Assembly (NCBI GenBank): GCA_015680685.1
Contig: MNCI01009664.1
Span: 237,990-301,989, forward strand
Direction of reading: 5' to 3'
Length of the DNA stretch: 64,000 nucleotides
Origin: Gnetum montanum
Lineage: Eukaryota; Streptophyta; Gnetopsida; Gnetales; Gnetaceae
Position numbers and translations under genes: made by a program. Positions within the stretch are counted from its first letter, which is position 1, and the number at the start of each line of letters is the position of its first letter. Positions 47,201 through 56,931 of the stretch are shown here, in pieces. The notes below the pieces were generated by a model. It searched no databases. It was given only the letters and a program-made list of their open reading frames with translations, and had not been told where the DNA came from.

Positions 47201-49130
47201 CTCTTCTTCCTGGAGGCCATCTTTATTAATGAAAAACCTAGCAATAGGAAAAAGTAGTTAGCACCATAAGTCATGAAATAATAGGCAGTGTAAGAAATCA
47301 TAATAGGGCTCACCCTGCAGCATAATAAACTGTCTTAGGTGGGTTCTGGAAAATGGTGTGCACGTGTCGGGCAAGAAATACGGTGTTATATTTGTTGTAG
47401 TATTGGAACTCGGACATTCCCTAGATCCTAGCTAATATTCTAAGGCCTTTCTGGCATTGGCTTAAGCTCCCCACCTCTTCTTCTTTAGTAGGCTCATTAG
47501 ACATAAACTTCAGAATGCCACAGTTTGCCCTAGGCAATAATGTCTCAACTATGACACTTAGTACTTCGGCCCACAAGTGTGACCACATGATCACACAGAA
47601 GTGGTGGAGCAAGAATTCTAGGAATTCCTACACACTTTATTGGAATCAAACTGCATAGTGTCCCACACATGCATGTGGTGTGAGAACATTTGGTATAGGA
47701 TTGCTCATGTAACATAAAATCCTCACTAATTCGACCACAATGAGAATGGGTGTCAGCAAGACCCTACAATGCCACAATAGTAGTAAGATGAAAAATTTAG
47801 CATAAAAAGTAATAAAAAAAATGCATAAAAACATTAATTACATAATTAACCTTCTAGAAGGCCCCATACGGAAGAGATGTTGGCTTTCCTATCTAATGTG
47901 CCTAATTTTCAATGGGGCACAACACTAACACATACATTTTTTACAAGCATTACAATTTTAAAGAAAATATCAAAAATCTTTCTAACTAATTGGTTATGCT
48001 TCCTACGGAGTGTAACATCTGGCCAAAAATTATCAAATTTTTCAAGTATTGGTTACATTACCCGTAGAGCATGACAACTGTAAAGCTTCAAAAATTTTCC
48101 AAGTGTTGAGTGTAGTGGTTTGAAAATTTTTTCTAATTGCTTGTCATGCTCTCAGGAACACCCTAGTGTGATAGACATGACCCTAGGCTACCTTGGCCAA
48201 GTCTTGTTCCATGCCGTGGCTTGAGATGCCCAAAAAACATTGTTCTACGTCATAGCACAGGACGCCCAAAAAACTTTGTTCCGTGCCATGGTGCATGATG
48301 CCTACGGAACCTCTATTCCACACCATGGTGTAAGACATCAAAAAATCCCTGTTCTGGGGCATGTTGCAAGATGTCCAAAAAACCCCTATTCCATGCTATG
48401 GTGTGAGATGCGCAAAAGCTCCATTCTGCATTACACTCGTAGGATGTCACAACAACCCCTATTCCATGCCGTGGCATGGAACACTGTGAGAATCCTGTTC
48501 CATGTGCCTAGAAATCCTTGTTCCGTGCCAGGGTACAGGATGCTACCCTCATTTCATATTGTAGTGTGGGACATAGAAACCCTTAATTAGCATCATGGTA
48601 GGGCATGCCAAGAAATCATGTTATGTTAGGAAACCCCCACGTTGTGGCGTGGGATGTCAAAAACTCTTGTCCCGCGTTGTGACATGGGACACCGAAGACC
48701 CTCGGTATGCAAACTAAAGAGAAAGGATAAAAAATAAAAAATTGCAGTGTGTGCACTCTCTTCCTTGTCTGCAGCTTAGAGTGCTAGCAACAGTGATCAT
48801 GGTCCCTGCCTATGGTAGGCTATCCTCAAAACCTAAACACCCAAAACATGTAGGAAAGCAAGGAGAGAACAAAATCACAAGGCTAGAGCGTAATGACTTA
48901 CCTAGTTAACAACGTCTCCTAATGGTCTTCAATGCATGCCCTAGGAAGGTGCCTCAGGGTATGCTCATCTTCATTAACGTTGGTGAGGATGGGGTGTTTG
49001 CGTTCGCTTCAGTGCATCATCTTTGGTTGCTACACTCTAGCTTCCCCTTCATCATGCTCTAGCTTCACTTTGTCGCTGCTATGCTTTGCCTTGACCATGC
49101 TATGCTTGGATGACTATTAGCTTTGATGTT
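44207..49130 (-). CDS. Antisense multi-exon gene inside element H, unknown protein
   Basis: Proposed exons on the minus strand: 48902-49130 (5' UTR), 47851-47888, 47314-47763, 46966-47237, 45827-46870, 45537-45749, 45299-45442, about 44375-45180 and 44207-44269. Most boundaries have GT/AG sites. From the third to the seventh exon, 2.1 kb, one reading frame continues across four introns, interrupted only by stops explicable as transitions. Blocks include VGLMGLFLAVNPNILVAEM, FTESADCFRRQVRNVWVVFK, an acidic LKEEGLQFEDGEFEHLFDD and a charged, probably helical C-terminus. The last exon ends GVVNEDKGEEH. I do not recognise the protein. It may be a captured host gene or a lineage-specific antisense ORF; the acceptor of the eighth exon is unclear. 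Confidence 0.55.
45299..45442 (-). CDS. Antisense gene, exon 7
   Basis: Acceptor TTGCAG at 45444-45443, donor GTACAT from 45298. Encodes VNASAKRPKSTSTFCT, then after a stop WVKTPNKFAFMQSMVDDMI. Phase continues from exon 6. Confidence 0.5.
45537..45749 (-). CDS. Antisense gene, exon 6
   Basis: Acceptor ACATAG (45751-45750), donor GTAGGA (45536). Fully open: KRALVVVEEPLEDDVPQPEV and a strongly acidic continuation. Confidence 0.55.
45827..46870 (-). CDS. Antisense gene, exon 5 (longest)
   Basis: Using the acceptor AG at 46872-46871 keeps the frame from exon 4; donor GTAAGA from 45826. Frame 46413-46784 is open (MCYEVPVGVAQNLQMVGL); later parts hold RDVIEEGT and GQSYRTHDSAREAPPMN (45765-46043) with a few stops between. 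Confidence 0.55.
46966..47237 (-). CDS. Antisense gene, exon 4
   Basis: Acceptor TTGCTAG (47239-47238), donor GTAAGT (46965). Encodes FFINKDGLQEEEGILNLTNT, then HAGVIGQVGANLVKYLSRYS; one stop. Confidence 0.55.
47314..47763 (-). CDS. Antisense gene, exon 3
   Basis: Acceptor ATTGTAG (47765-47764), donor GTGAGC (47313). Encodes VLLTPILIVVELVRILCY early and FQYYNKYNTVFLARHVHTIF late; four stops in one frame. Confidence 0.5.
47851..47888 (-). CDS. Antisense gene, exon 2
   Basis: A 38-nt exon between AG (47890-47889) and GT (47850-47849), open in the frame that joins exon 3 in phase. Short, so tentative. Confidence 0.35.
48195..48715 (-). repeat. Tandem array of short palindromes in intron 1 of the antisense gene
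   Basis: About a dozen units of roughly 38-50 bp. Each carries a short palindrome such as CCATGCCGTGGCATGG followed by a C/A-rich AAAAACCC spacer and TTGTTCC. Later units are more divergent (CACGTTGTGGCGTGGG). No coding potential. Confidence 0.65.
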
Positions 49131-49170
49131 GAAAATGAAAAGTTTACCATGGCAAAACCTCTATTTATAC
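49130..49170 (-). promoter_or_regulatory. TATA box of the antisense gene
   Basis: Minus strand GTATAAATAG (49161-49170). Transcription would begin near 49130; the first splice donor AG|GTAAGT follows at 48902/48901. Confidence 0.5.
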
Positions 49171-49566
49171 TTTTCAGGGTCAAAGGACACGTCACCCTCC
49201 TAGGACGTTCCATGTCAAGTGCGTAACGCTAGATGAGTGTAGCACCTAGAGTTAGAAAAATTTTGCAACTTTTCTAGCTTCCTATACTTAGATACTTTTT
49301 TGCATTTTTTTGATTACCCAATAAACATTCAACTCGGTCCCATGTTTCAAACCTCTTAGGCTTTACTTAAACCTATGTCCCACACATAGTTTATGGTCCG
49401 CTATGATCTTAAATTGAAAATTTTATGGCCAATTGAGGCTGCAAAAAATCACTCTACATATTGCACAGTTAGTTAAGTTTTCATAGCATTATCTTCCTTA
49501 TTCTATGCATCTTTTTTTATTAAGATAGGTGCTACTTAACATTTTTTGGTTATTTTGTAGGATCTC
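49171..49566 (+). promoter_or_regulatory. Region before pol of element H with 3' splice-site-like end
   Basis: Pyrimidine-rich text ending TTTTTTGGTTATTTTGTAG (49541-49559) directly precedes the pol frame. Ogre elements are known to splice an intron between protease and RT; this fits an acceptor. A matching donor after protease was not pinned down. E has a decayed equivalent at about 31118. Confidence 0.4.
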
Positions 49567-51120
49567 TTGAACAAGATTGCAAAAATGAATGCATACGAGA
49601 GTCTTCATTCGCCCTTAGTCTTGATTGGGCCTTATGGTGGATCCATGAGATGCATAAACATAAAACTCTTAGACTTCAAACTGCTTACCCATAACACAAC
49701 TGTAGCATCCCTAGAGACATTGCTAGACTGGTTGAAACATCTAGTTAGAGCTCTAGACTTAGAAGCAGGTGATGTAACTGAGGATCCCCTCATAGAAGTC
49801 CCTGTAATAACATGTAAGGGTGAGGCGAAAACATTAAAACTTAGTTCCTTGTTAGAGCCTCAAATCCAAAAAAGCATCTTTAAAGTCCTTAGTGATAATG
49901 TTAAGGCATTTTCATGGTCCTACAAGGACATGCTAGGCTTAGACCCTCATATAAAACAACACAACATTATTCTTAATCCTTGCGTAAAGCTAGTTAAGCA
50001 AAAAGCTCGTAAAGTCAATCCTGAGGTCGTGTTGGTTGTCCGTGATGAGATAACTAAGCTTTACAAAGTTGGTTTCATCTGGATAGTTGACTATGCTGAC
50101 TAGGTCTCAAACATTGTAGTTTTCCCCAAGAAAAATGGAAGTATACGCATTTGCATAGACTTTTGGGACCTAAACAAGGCAACTATTAAAGATAATTTCC
50201 CATTGCCTAGTATTGACTAGCTCATCGATACTACGGTTGTTCATGCCTTGTTGTCCTTTAAGGATGGGTTCTCAGGGTACAACCAAATCCGAATCAACCC
50301 AAAGCACCAACTTACCACTACTTTCATGACCCCTTGGGGTACATTTTTCTATATAATGATGCCCTTTGGACTAAAGAATGCAAGAGCAACATGTCAATGC
50401 GTAATGACGTACATCTTTAGTGACTATCTATTAGACTTGCTCAATGATTACGTTGACGACGTAGCAGTTAAGTCCAAAGTAGCTCATGACCACATAGATG
50501 ACTTGGACCATGTCCTCAAACATTGCCTTAGACATGACCTTAGGCTTAATCCAAAAAAGTGTGTCTTTGGCATCAAAACTGGTCGCATGTTAGGCTTTGT
50601 GGTGTTAGAAGCAAACATACGTGTAGACCCTAACAAGGTTAAGGCTATCACCAACTTAGCACCACTAGCAAACCTTAAGGAGTTATGTGGGTTACAAGGA
50701 AAATTACAATTCATACGTAGGTTTATCACAAGGTTGACTGACAAATTGCAGCCAATGCAAAATTTTCTCAAAAAGGGGGTCCACTTTGAGTGGACAGCTC
50801 AGTGCCATGAGGCATTTGACAATCTAAAAAATGAGTTGGCCCAACTTCCAACAGTCTACCCTTTGCAAGGGGATAAATCATTCTATATTTACCTTGTAAC
50901 CTTAGACATGTTCATTACTTCTTTGCTTTGCCAAAAGCGAGACAATGGCTTGGAGGTCCCTGTTTATTACTTAAGCCATGCACTAGTAGCACATGAAGTA
51001 AAATATAACAATGTGGAGAAGAACTGTCTTACCTTAGTCTTTGCACTCAAAAAGTGGAGACATTACCTTTTCTATAGTCAAGTTAATGTCATCTGCAAAA
51101 GTAACGTACTTTAGGCAATT
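49567..51120 (+). pseudogene. Reverse transcriptase and first RNase H of element H
   Basis: Starts with a pre-RT region (WLKHLVRALDLEAGDV, FSWSYKDMLGLDP). RT motifs: NIVVFPKKNGSIRICIDF, SGYNQIRINPKHQ, MTPWGTFFYIMMPFGLKNAR and catalytic LLNDYVDDVAVKS (about 50440-50480), intact. RNase H 1 is at about 50870-51110 (YLVTLDMF, VEKNCLTLVFALKKWRHYL). Stops at 50101 (Trp in E), 50218 (Gln in E) and 51112. All of pol, 49567 to about 53058, stays in one frame. Confidence 0.88.
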
Positions 51121-51990
51121 ACAACAAACTTATACGAAAGTAGTCGAATAGCATGATGGAAGGCAATAACTATGGAGTTTGACCTGCACTATATAGTGCA
51201 GGCATCTACAAAAGGTCAAGAGATAGCTGCACAACTCATGGCTTCACTAGTAGATGATCAAGTAACAATAGATCCAGAATTTTTGGATGAGCATGCTAAC
51301 AGTATAAGTCAAGTAACCGCAAACTTTGAGGCTATTTTACATTTTGATAGTGCTTCAACCACACAAGGTGGTAGTGTTGCTACCATTATCATGTTCCCCT
51401 CTAGGGAGATCCGACCCTTCGCATATCACTTCACATTTCCTTGTACAAACAATGTGGTGGAGTATGAAGGTCTTCTTAGAGGTGTCTTAGCAGCCCAAGA
51501 GTTAGGAATTTAAAACATAGTAGTTTGAGGAGATTCATAGCTAGTCATTAACCAAGTCATAAAGGTTTATATTTGTAAGGCACAACATTTATAACCTTAC
51601 TATGATTTGGCAAAGTACTTTCTCAAACAATTTGCAACCGTAGATGTCTAACATATCCCTTGAAATGAAAATGCCATAGCTGACGCATTAGTTACTTTAG
51701 CTTTAAGCATAGCGCCAAACATGTTTTCTACTTTACCCGCTTCAATAGTGGATTGCATTGAACCTATAACTCACAGAACAAGCATTGCATCCATAAGCAT
51801 AGCTCATGCCCAATAGTGGTATGATGATATTAAGGCATACCTCCAACAGGAAGAGCTCCTACAAAATCTAAACTCTACCCAAAAAGATGTAGTATGAAAA
51901 TAGTCATGATAGTACGTCCTTGTAGGTGATAACACCTTATGTTGCAGATCCTATGATAAAATATTGTTAACTTGTGTTAGCGGTAGTGAA
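51121..51990 (+). pseudogene. Second, archaeal-type RNase H of element H
   Basis: LHFDSASTTQGG, VVEYEGLLRGVLAAQELG and GDS followed by LVINQV supply the Asp, Glu and Asp expected at the active site; ADALVTLALS ends the domain. It would degrade RNA or support strand synthesis next to the first RNase H. Stops at about 51512, 51529 and later. In frame with RT. Confidence 0.78.
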
Positions 51991-53058
51991 GCGTAAAAGA
52001 TCATCGACCAAGTTCATGAGGGACTATGTGGGGGTCATATAGCTCCTAGGGTAATGGCGGAAAAAATTAGACATCTAGGCTATTACTGGCCTTACATGTC
52101 ACATGATTATGTCTCCAAGGTCAAGACATGTGACATATGTCAGTGACATGGAAACCTAATGCACATGCCACCCACTGAACTACATACTACACAAATCACG
52201 TGGTCATTTTAATGTTGGGGATTGGATATCATTGGGCCTATAACACCTAAGTCTTCCATAGGACATAGCTTCATCATTACTGCAATTGAATATTTTACAA
52301 AGTGGGTTGAAGCCATCCCCCTTAAGAAGACAACATTATAGCAGGTTTGCAGATTCATCCTAGATAACATAGTGACCTAATTTGGTCTTCCCATGGCAAT
52401 AGTCATAGACAACGGACCACAATTTAGCAATGTAGAGACCAAAACCTTCTGTAAAAACTTTGGCATTAAACATTTTTTCTCATCACCATACTACCCACAG
52501 GAAAATGGTCAAGTGGAGGCTACAAACAAGGTCATCATCAAATTTTTGAAAAGGATGCTTAATAATAGCAAACGATGATGACATGAACAACTAGTCTACG
52601 TGCTATGGGCCTACTGCATGACATGCAAAATAGTGATAGGTAAAACACCATATAGTCTTGTGTATGGATCTAAAGCAATGTTGCCTCTTGAATTGTAGGT
52701 CCCATCGCTCCACATGATCCTCTCAAAATTCATTGATGAGGTTCAAAACAAGAAGTTGAAAACCATTGACCGCAACTCTATAGAGGAGGAGCACATGCAA
52801 ACACTTGAATACATCAAGTGGTATCAAGAAAAGCAACAGTAAAAGCACTGTCATAATCAACATCAACACCTAATCAAGAAGGGGGACTTGGTGCTCAAGG
52901 TTGTTCGTGAGCTCGTGGACAAGTTCTTAGCCAACTAGGAAGGGCCTTTCTTGGTCATAAAGGTGTACAACAATGGAGCCTTCAAGGTCACTGATCTAGA
53001 CAACAATGAGTTTGCCAATCCTATTAACCACTCATACCTGAAGCCATACTATACTTGA
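51991..53058 (+). pseudogene. Integrase of element H
   Basis: HHCC domain: VHEGLCGGHIAPR ... CDICQ (52010-52145). Core: GLDIIGPITPK, IDNGPQFSN and PQENGQVEATNK give an intact DDE triad. The C-terminal part (52600-53058) has MTCKIVIGKTPYSLVYGSKA and ends FANPINHSYLKPYYT. About eight stops, no frameshift seen. Confidence 0.82.
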
Positions 53059-53099
53059 TATGTAGTATCATGCCAACAATAGAAGCAAGGGAAGTGCAC

Positions 53100-53590
53100 A
53101 TCCCTTATGATGTTAAACTAGCATAGATGTCTGCTATGATGTTAAATTGTCATAGACATCCACTATGACATTAAACTAGCACATACGTCTGCTATGATGT
53201 TAAACAAGCATAGACATCCGCTATGATGTTAAACTGGCACAGAATGTCTTCTACGACATTAAACTAGCATAGCACGTCCTTGGGCTATGACACTAAATTG
53301 GCACCCACAACATGGTTCGTTAAGACCTTAAACTAGCCATCCATCATCTGCTATGACGTTAAACTAGCATAGCACATCCTTGGGATATGACACTAAATTG
53401 GCACCAACAACATGGTTTGCTAAGACCTTAAACTAGCCATCCATCATCCGCTACGATGTTAAATTAGCACAGTGGTCTACTAGGACCTTAAACTAGCACA
53501 TCATGGTTTGTCTAGACCTTAAATTGGGATCATGGTCTACTAAGACCTTAAACTAGCACAACATGCAGTCTACTAAGACCTAAAATTGGA
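53100..53590 (+). repeat. TTAAACTAG-type tandem repeat downstream of pol, element H
   Basis: About fifteen units of roughly 30 bp: GATGTTAAACTAGCATAGA, CCGCTATGATGTTAAACTGG, GACCTTAAACTAGCCATCC and so on. Starts about 45 bp after the integrase stop. Fits the known tendency of Tat/Ogre 3' untranslated regions to carry tandem repeats. Confidence 0.8.
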
Positions 53591-55063
53591 TTCACAGATC
53601 AACATCTACAATTCAACACACATAATTTTGCGGATAAGCGAGTGAGTATACTTTCAATCCTTCATCATCTGCCCACACCTCTCAGGCAGGATGGGGTGGG
53701 GTGTTGTAGTTCCAGAATGAAGTTCATATCATCAAGAAAAAACCCTCTGGGATATTTTCAGCATCACCGTCCCTGGCATCTTGCTGACCTTTTGGAGCTA
53801 CCACCACCATCACCAATCATCTTGGTCAGAGCTCTCATCGTCAGCATTGCTCGTTGGAGTCCCAACAATACTGTGGCCTAGCCATAGCACTGCCATCCTC
53901 TAGCCCTCACCATTTCTTGAGTTTGGAAGAGCATATGGTAGCTTGCCTTGCCCTACAACTAAGTTTCTTGGCTCTCACATTCAGTGAGAACTCCCTAGCA
54001 CTTGGATCGCCATTGCCTCTAGCCACTTGAGTGCTCACTTCTAGTGTGGCTACTAGAACTTTTGTAGCTTGCCATTGTTAATGCCTGCACTGGCCTTCCT
54101 GCTTTGGATATTGCATGTGTCTACAATTGACATAGCACTCATAACCCTTGCAAGACCTCTAGCAAACATGACTTTACCCTCATCTCACATGGTGTTTGTT
54201 CTTCTTATTTTCTCTATGTTGCGTTTGCAGAATGAAGCCTCAGTGGCATCATTCAAGGGTGCATTTCATTGTGATGGCAAGGTATCACATTACTCTGATG
54301 TGTCTACTTTGGCTTGCTTAGCTACTTAAGAGTGCTCATCCTTACCTAGCCAACTGACCTCTACCTCTTGATCTTGTAATCTCCCACACCCCTTACAAGC
54401 TTTCCTACTACACATGGAACCCTTTTTGCAGTCAATCGCTGAACCCATGACAGGTGTAACGCAACTTGTCCCATGCAGAAAATTTGTGGGCTGGTCAAAG
54501 CCCTAAACAAATTTAACATAACTCATCCCTTGGAGGAAACACCTATCCTACAGATGTAATGTGATTGCCTCTAAGCAAATGTTGGTGCGCAGTTCGCTTG
54601 ACAACATAAAAGGAAGAAAAAATAAAGAAAAGAAAAAAAAAGGAGAAAGAAGAACAAAAGTGAAACAAAAAAAAAAGAGAAAAAATGAAAGAGAAAAGAA
54701 AATGGGACAAGCCAAGTGCCCAAGTCAAATGGCATAGTTATCATCTCACAATAGGTCGAGCCTTGGATCGACCCTCTCACAAGCACTCCGACGAGAGGTC
54801 AAAATCCAAAGGGTAGGCCATCTTCACATGCTGACTCCCTCATAAGCACTCTCTGATAACAAGCCATCATGATGTTGCATCCTATAGTTATCCTCTTCAT
54901 CCATTGTCCCTTGACCCATCTTCTTAACCCATTCCCTACCATACTTCATTTCCTAGGCACTCTCAAGCACAGTGAAGCGTCGTCCGAGCTAGCACTAACG
55001 AATGGTGTTGGTGTCATATTCATCGTGGTGTTTCATATTCTTTGTCAATGTTTCTTGGGCCAA
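53591..55063 (+). other. 3' untranslated region of element H
   Basis: No gene recognised; frames at 53642 and 54069 are short and not homologous to anything I know. A strongly purine-rich tract (about 54605-54712, AAAGGAAGAAAAAATAAAG and onward) is the most striking feature. The LTR-adjacent text CTTGGGCCAA is a poor PPT. Confidence 0.5.
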
Positions 55064-56926
55064 TGAAACCCCACCAATTTTGGGCTTTTGCAGTTTAATG
55101 GAAAATTTATCTAAGTGTCAAAAATTGGATAAAAGTTTTCTAAGTCTGGTGTTACACTTGACAGCATAAACAACGTAGCACATCTCAAGTCTTGCTCTTC
55201 ACAAAATTTTTCTAAATTTGCCTGCTATGCTCCACAGCATGGCCATCATAGCACACACACTTCCATGGCCAATTTGCATAAGTGTCAAGCCAAAAGTGGT
55301 CAAGGGTTGCTTGGGATGGACCAAATAGTTTGACAAATTTTTTATCTCTCAGACTATCAACCTCGCTACACTCTCCAGCGTACCCAGCTTGACACATGTC
55401 CCAGTTGCTAGTTCACCCAAGTACTAGGCTAGAGTCTGTCAAAAGTGCTTAGGATGGAAAAAATAGTTTGGCAAATTTTCTATCTCTCGGGCTATCACGC
55501 TCTACTACGCTACACAACATGGTAAGCTTGACATAAGTTTTAGGGCCCAATGTTGCCTAAGTGTTGGACAAGGATCTATTAAGCTAGCTTTACATGGAAG
55601 GTACATTTGGAAATTTTCTGACTTCAAGAGCTACATGTCTTCCTACACCCTAGAGTGTGGTTAGTATGCCATGAAGAAACATTATAAATTTCATCAAAAT
55701 TGGTTAGAGCATTCATGCTACACTCTGCTATGCTATGTAGCGTAGACAACGTGACAGGTATGGCAAGTCAAAATTTGCAAAATTTCACTAAGTGTTCATG
55801 CTACGCTTTGCTATGCTGTGCAACGTAGCTAGTTTAACATTGGGAAAATTCCTTTGAAAGCCTCCAAAAACCTCTAGAACTTAGCATCAACCTTGATCTT
55901 AGCTCCAACGTCCCTTTGGTGGCCAAGATCAATAGTTTGCATTTCTTTTGCACCCCTCCATTGATCCCCAAAATTGTCCCTATGCTTGAACCTATTCAAA
56001 AGAGCGAGAAGACATAGTCCCAACACATAGTCTCCAAACTGTTTGTAGGTACATGGCAGTCTCTCAAACTCTCGCACATGTAGTCTGGGCAGTGTGATCA
56101 CTGTTCGACAGTCTTTGGGGTTCCCGTTCTTGTCCTATAGAGCATAACACTTTGCTACAACTAGTGTAACATGTCAGCGTGACCTATCTACACTCATGCC
56201 ACGTGGTGTCTAATATGCATTTCAAGCCAAACCTATCCCTATAAATACCCCAATGTTCCTCACTTTAAGGGTTGGAAAATCATAAGAGCATTGAACATTT
56301 AAGAATTCCTAGCATCTCCACTACCCTCACACTTGAGGACTCGAGCTTCACACCTTGGCAAGTACTGTGATGTAGTCTTCCCTTACACCTGTAGAGTGTG
56401 ACGATGACCAACCCAACAGGTTCAACCTCCCTTGCAGCTACTAGCATTATGTCCCTAAAGTTCTAGAGACTATGACCACACCGCTATGCTATCATTGTGC
56501 CTATCTAATGCCATGTACCATTTCCACATCCTATTCAAGCAAACGTTACACTCCTCAGTTTTGGGACGGTGCATTTCTCTACTTCCAAACTTTTGTTCCA
56601 TTTTCTTTCTCAGTATTTGTTTCAAATTTTTAGCATAACTCTTTTATTTCTCTATTGTCAATACGCATTTGCATGTTAGTGTCATTATTTTTTAGGCTAA
56701 GACTCTACTTTACGCTCTTGCTTGTCCTAGCTCCCACGCGTAATGCTCCATAAACTTCTTTACAAAAGGTTATTTTTTACACCACTTAAGTCCCTATCTA
56801 ATCAACCAAACCATTCAGGGCACCTCATTTCTATTTCCCCAGCATGACCCTTGCACGGATTTGGGGTTAGGTTGTACACCCGCGGAGCTCTCGATGTTCC
56901 AGCCACCAACATTTTTGGAAATCATA
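55064..56926 (+). repeat. 3' LTR of element H (1863 bp)
   Basis: TGAAACCCCACCAATTTTGG to TTTTTGGAAATCATA. TATA region CCCTATAAATACCCC near 56240. Partner of 38231-39894, with about 200 bp extra at 55515-55725. Confidence 0.85.
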
Positions 56927-56931
56927 ATAAT
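56927..56931. repeat. Target site duplication of element H, right copy
   Basis: ATAAT, after which gag of F continues. Confidence 0.8.

Larger units (their letters stand above)
38231..56926 (+). mobile_element. Element H: complete 18.7-kb Tat/Ogre-like Ty3/gypsy retrotransposon
   Basis: LTRs 38231-39894 and 55064-56926, TSD ATAAT. Order: 5' LTR, PBS, gag (40308-41853), protease (42676-43650), tandem repeat, an antisense spliced gene (44207-49130), RT/RNase H, second RNase H, integrase (49567-53058), tandem repeat, 3' region. The second RNase H places it in the Tat lineage; size and a long region between protease and RT recall Ogre, whose elements have an intron there. RT and integrase catalytic residues are intact, but stop codons interrupt every gene. 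Confidence 0.88.

Noticed and set aside
54543-54786. Phe/Leu-rich minus-strand frames
   Set aside because: Antisense of the purine-rich tract; low-complexity, not a membrane protein.
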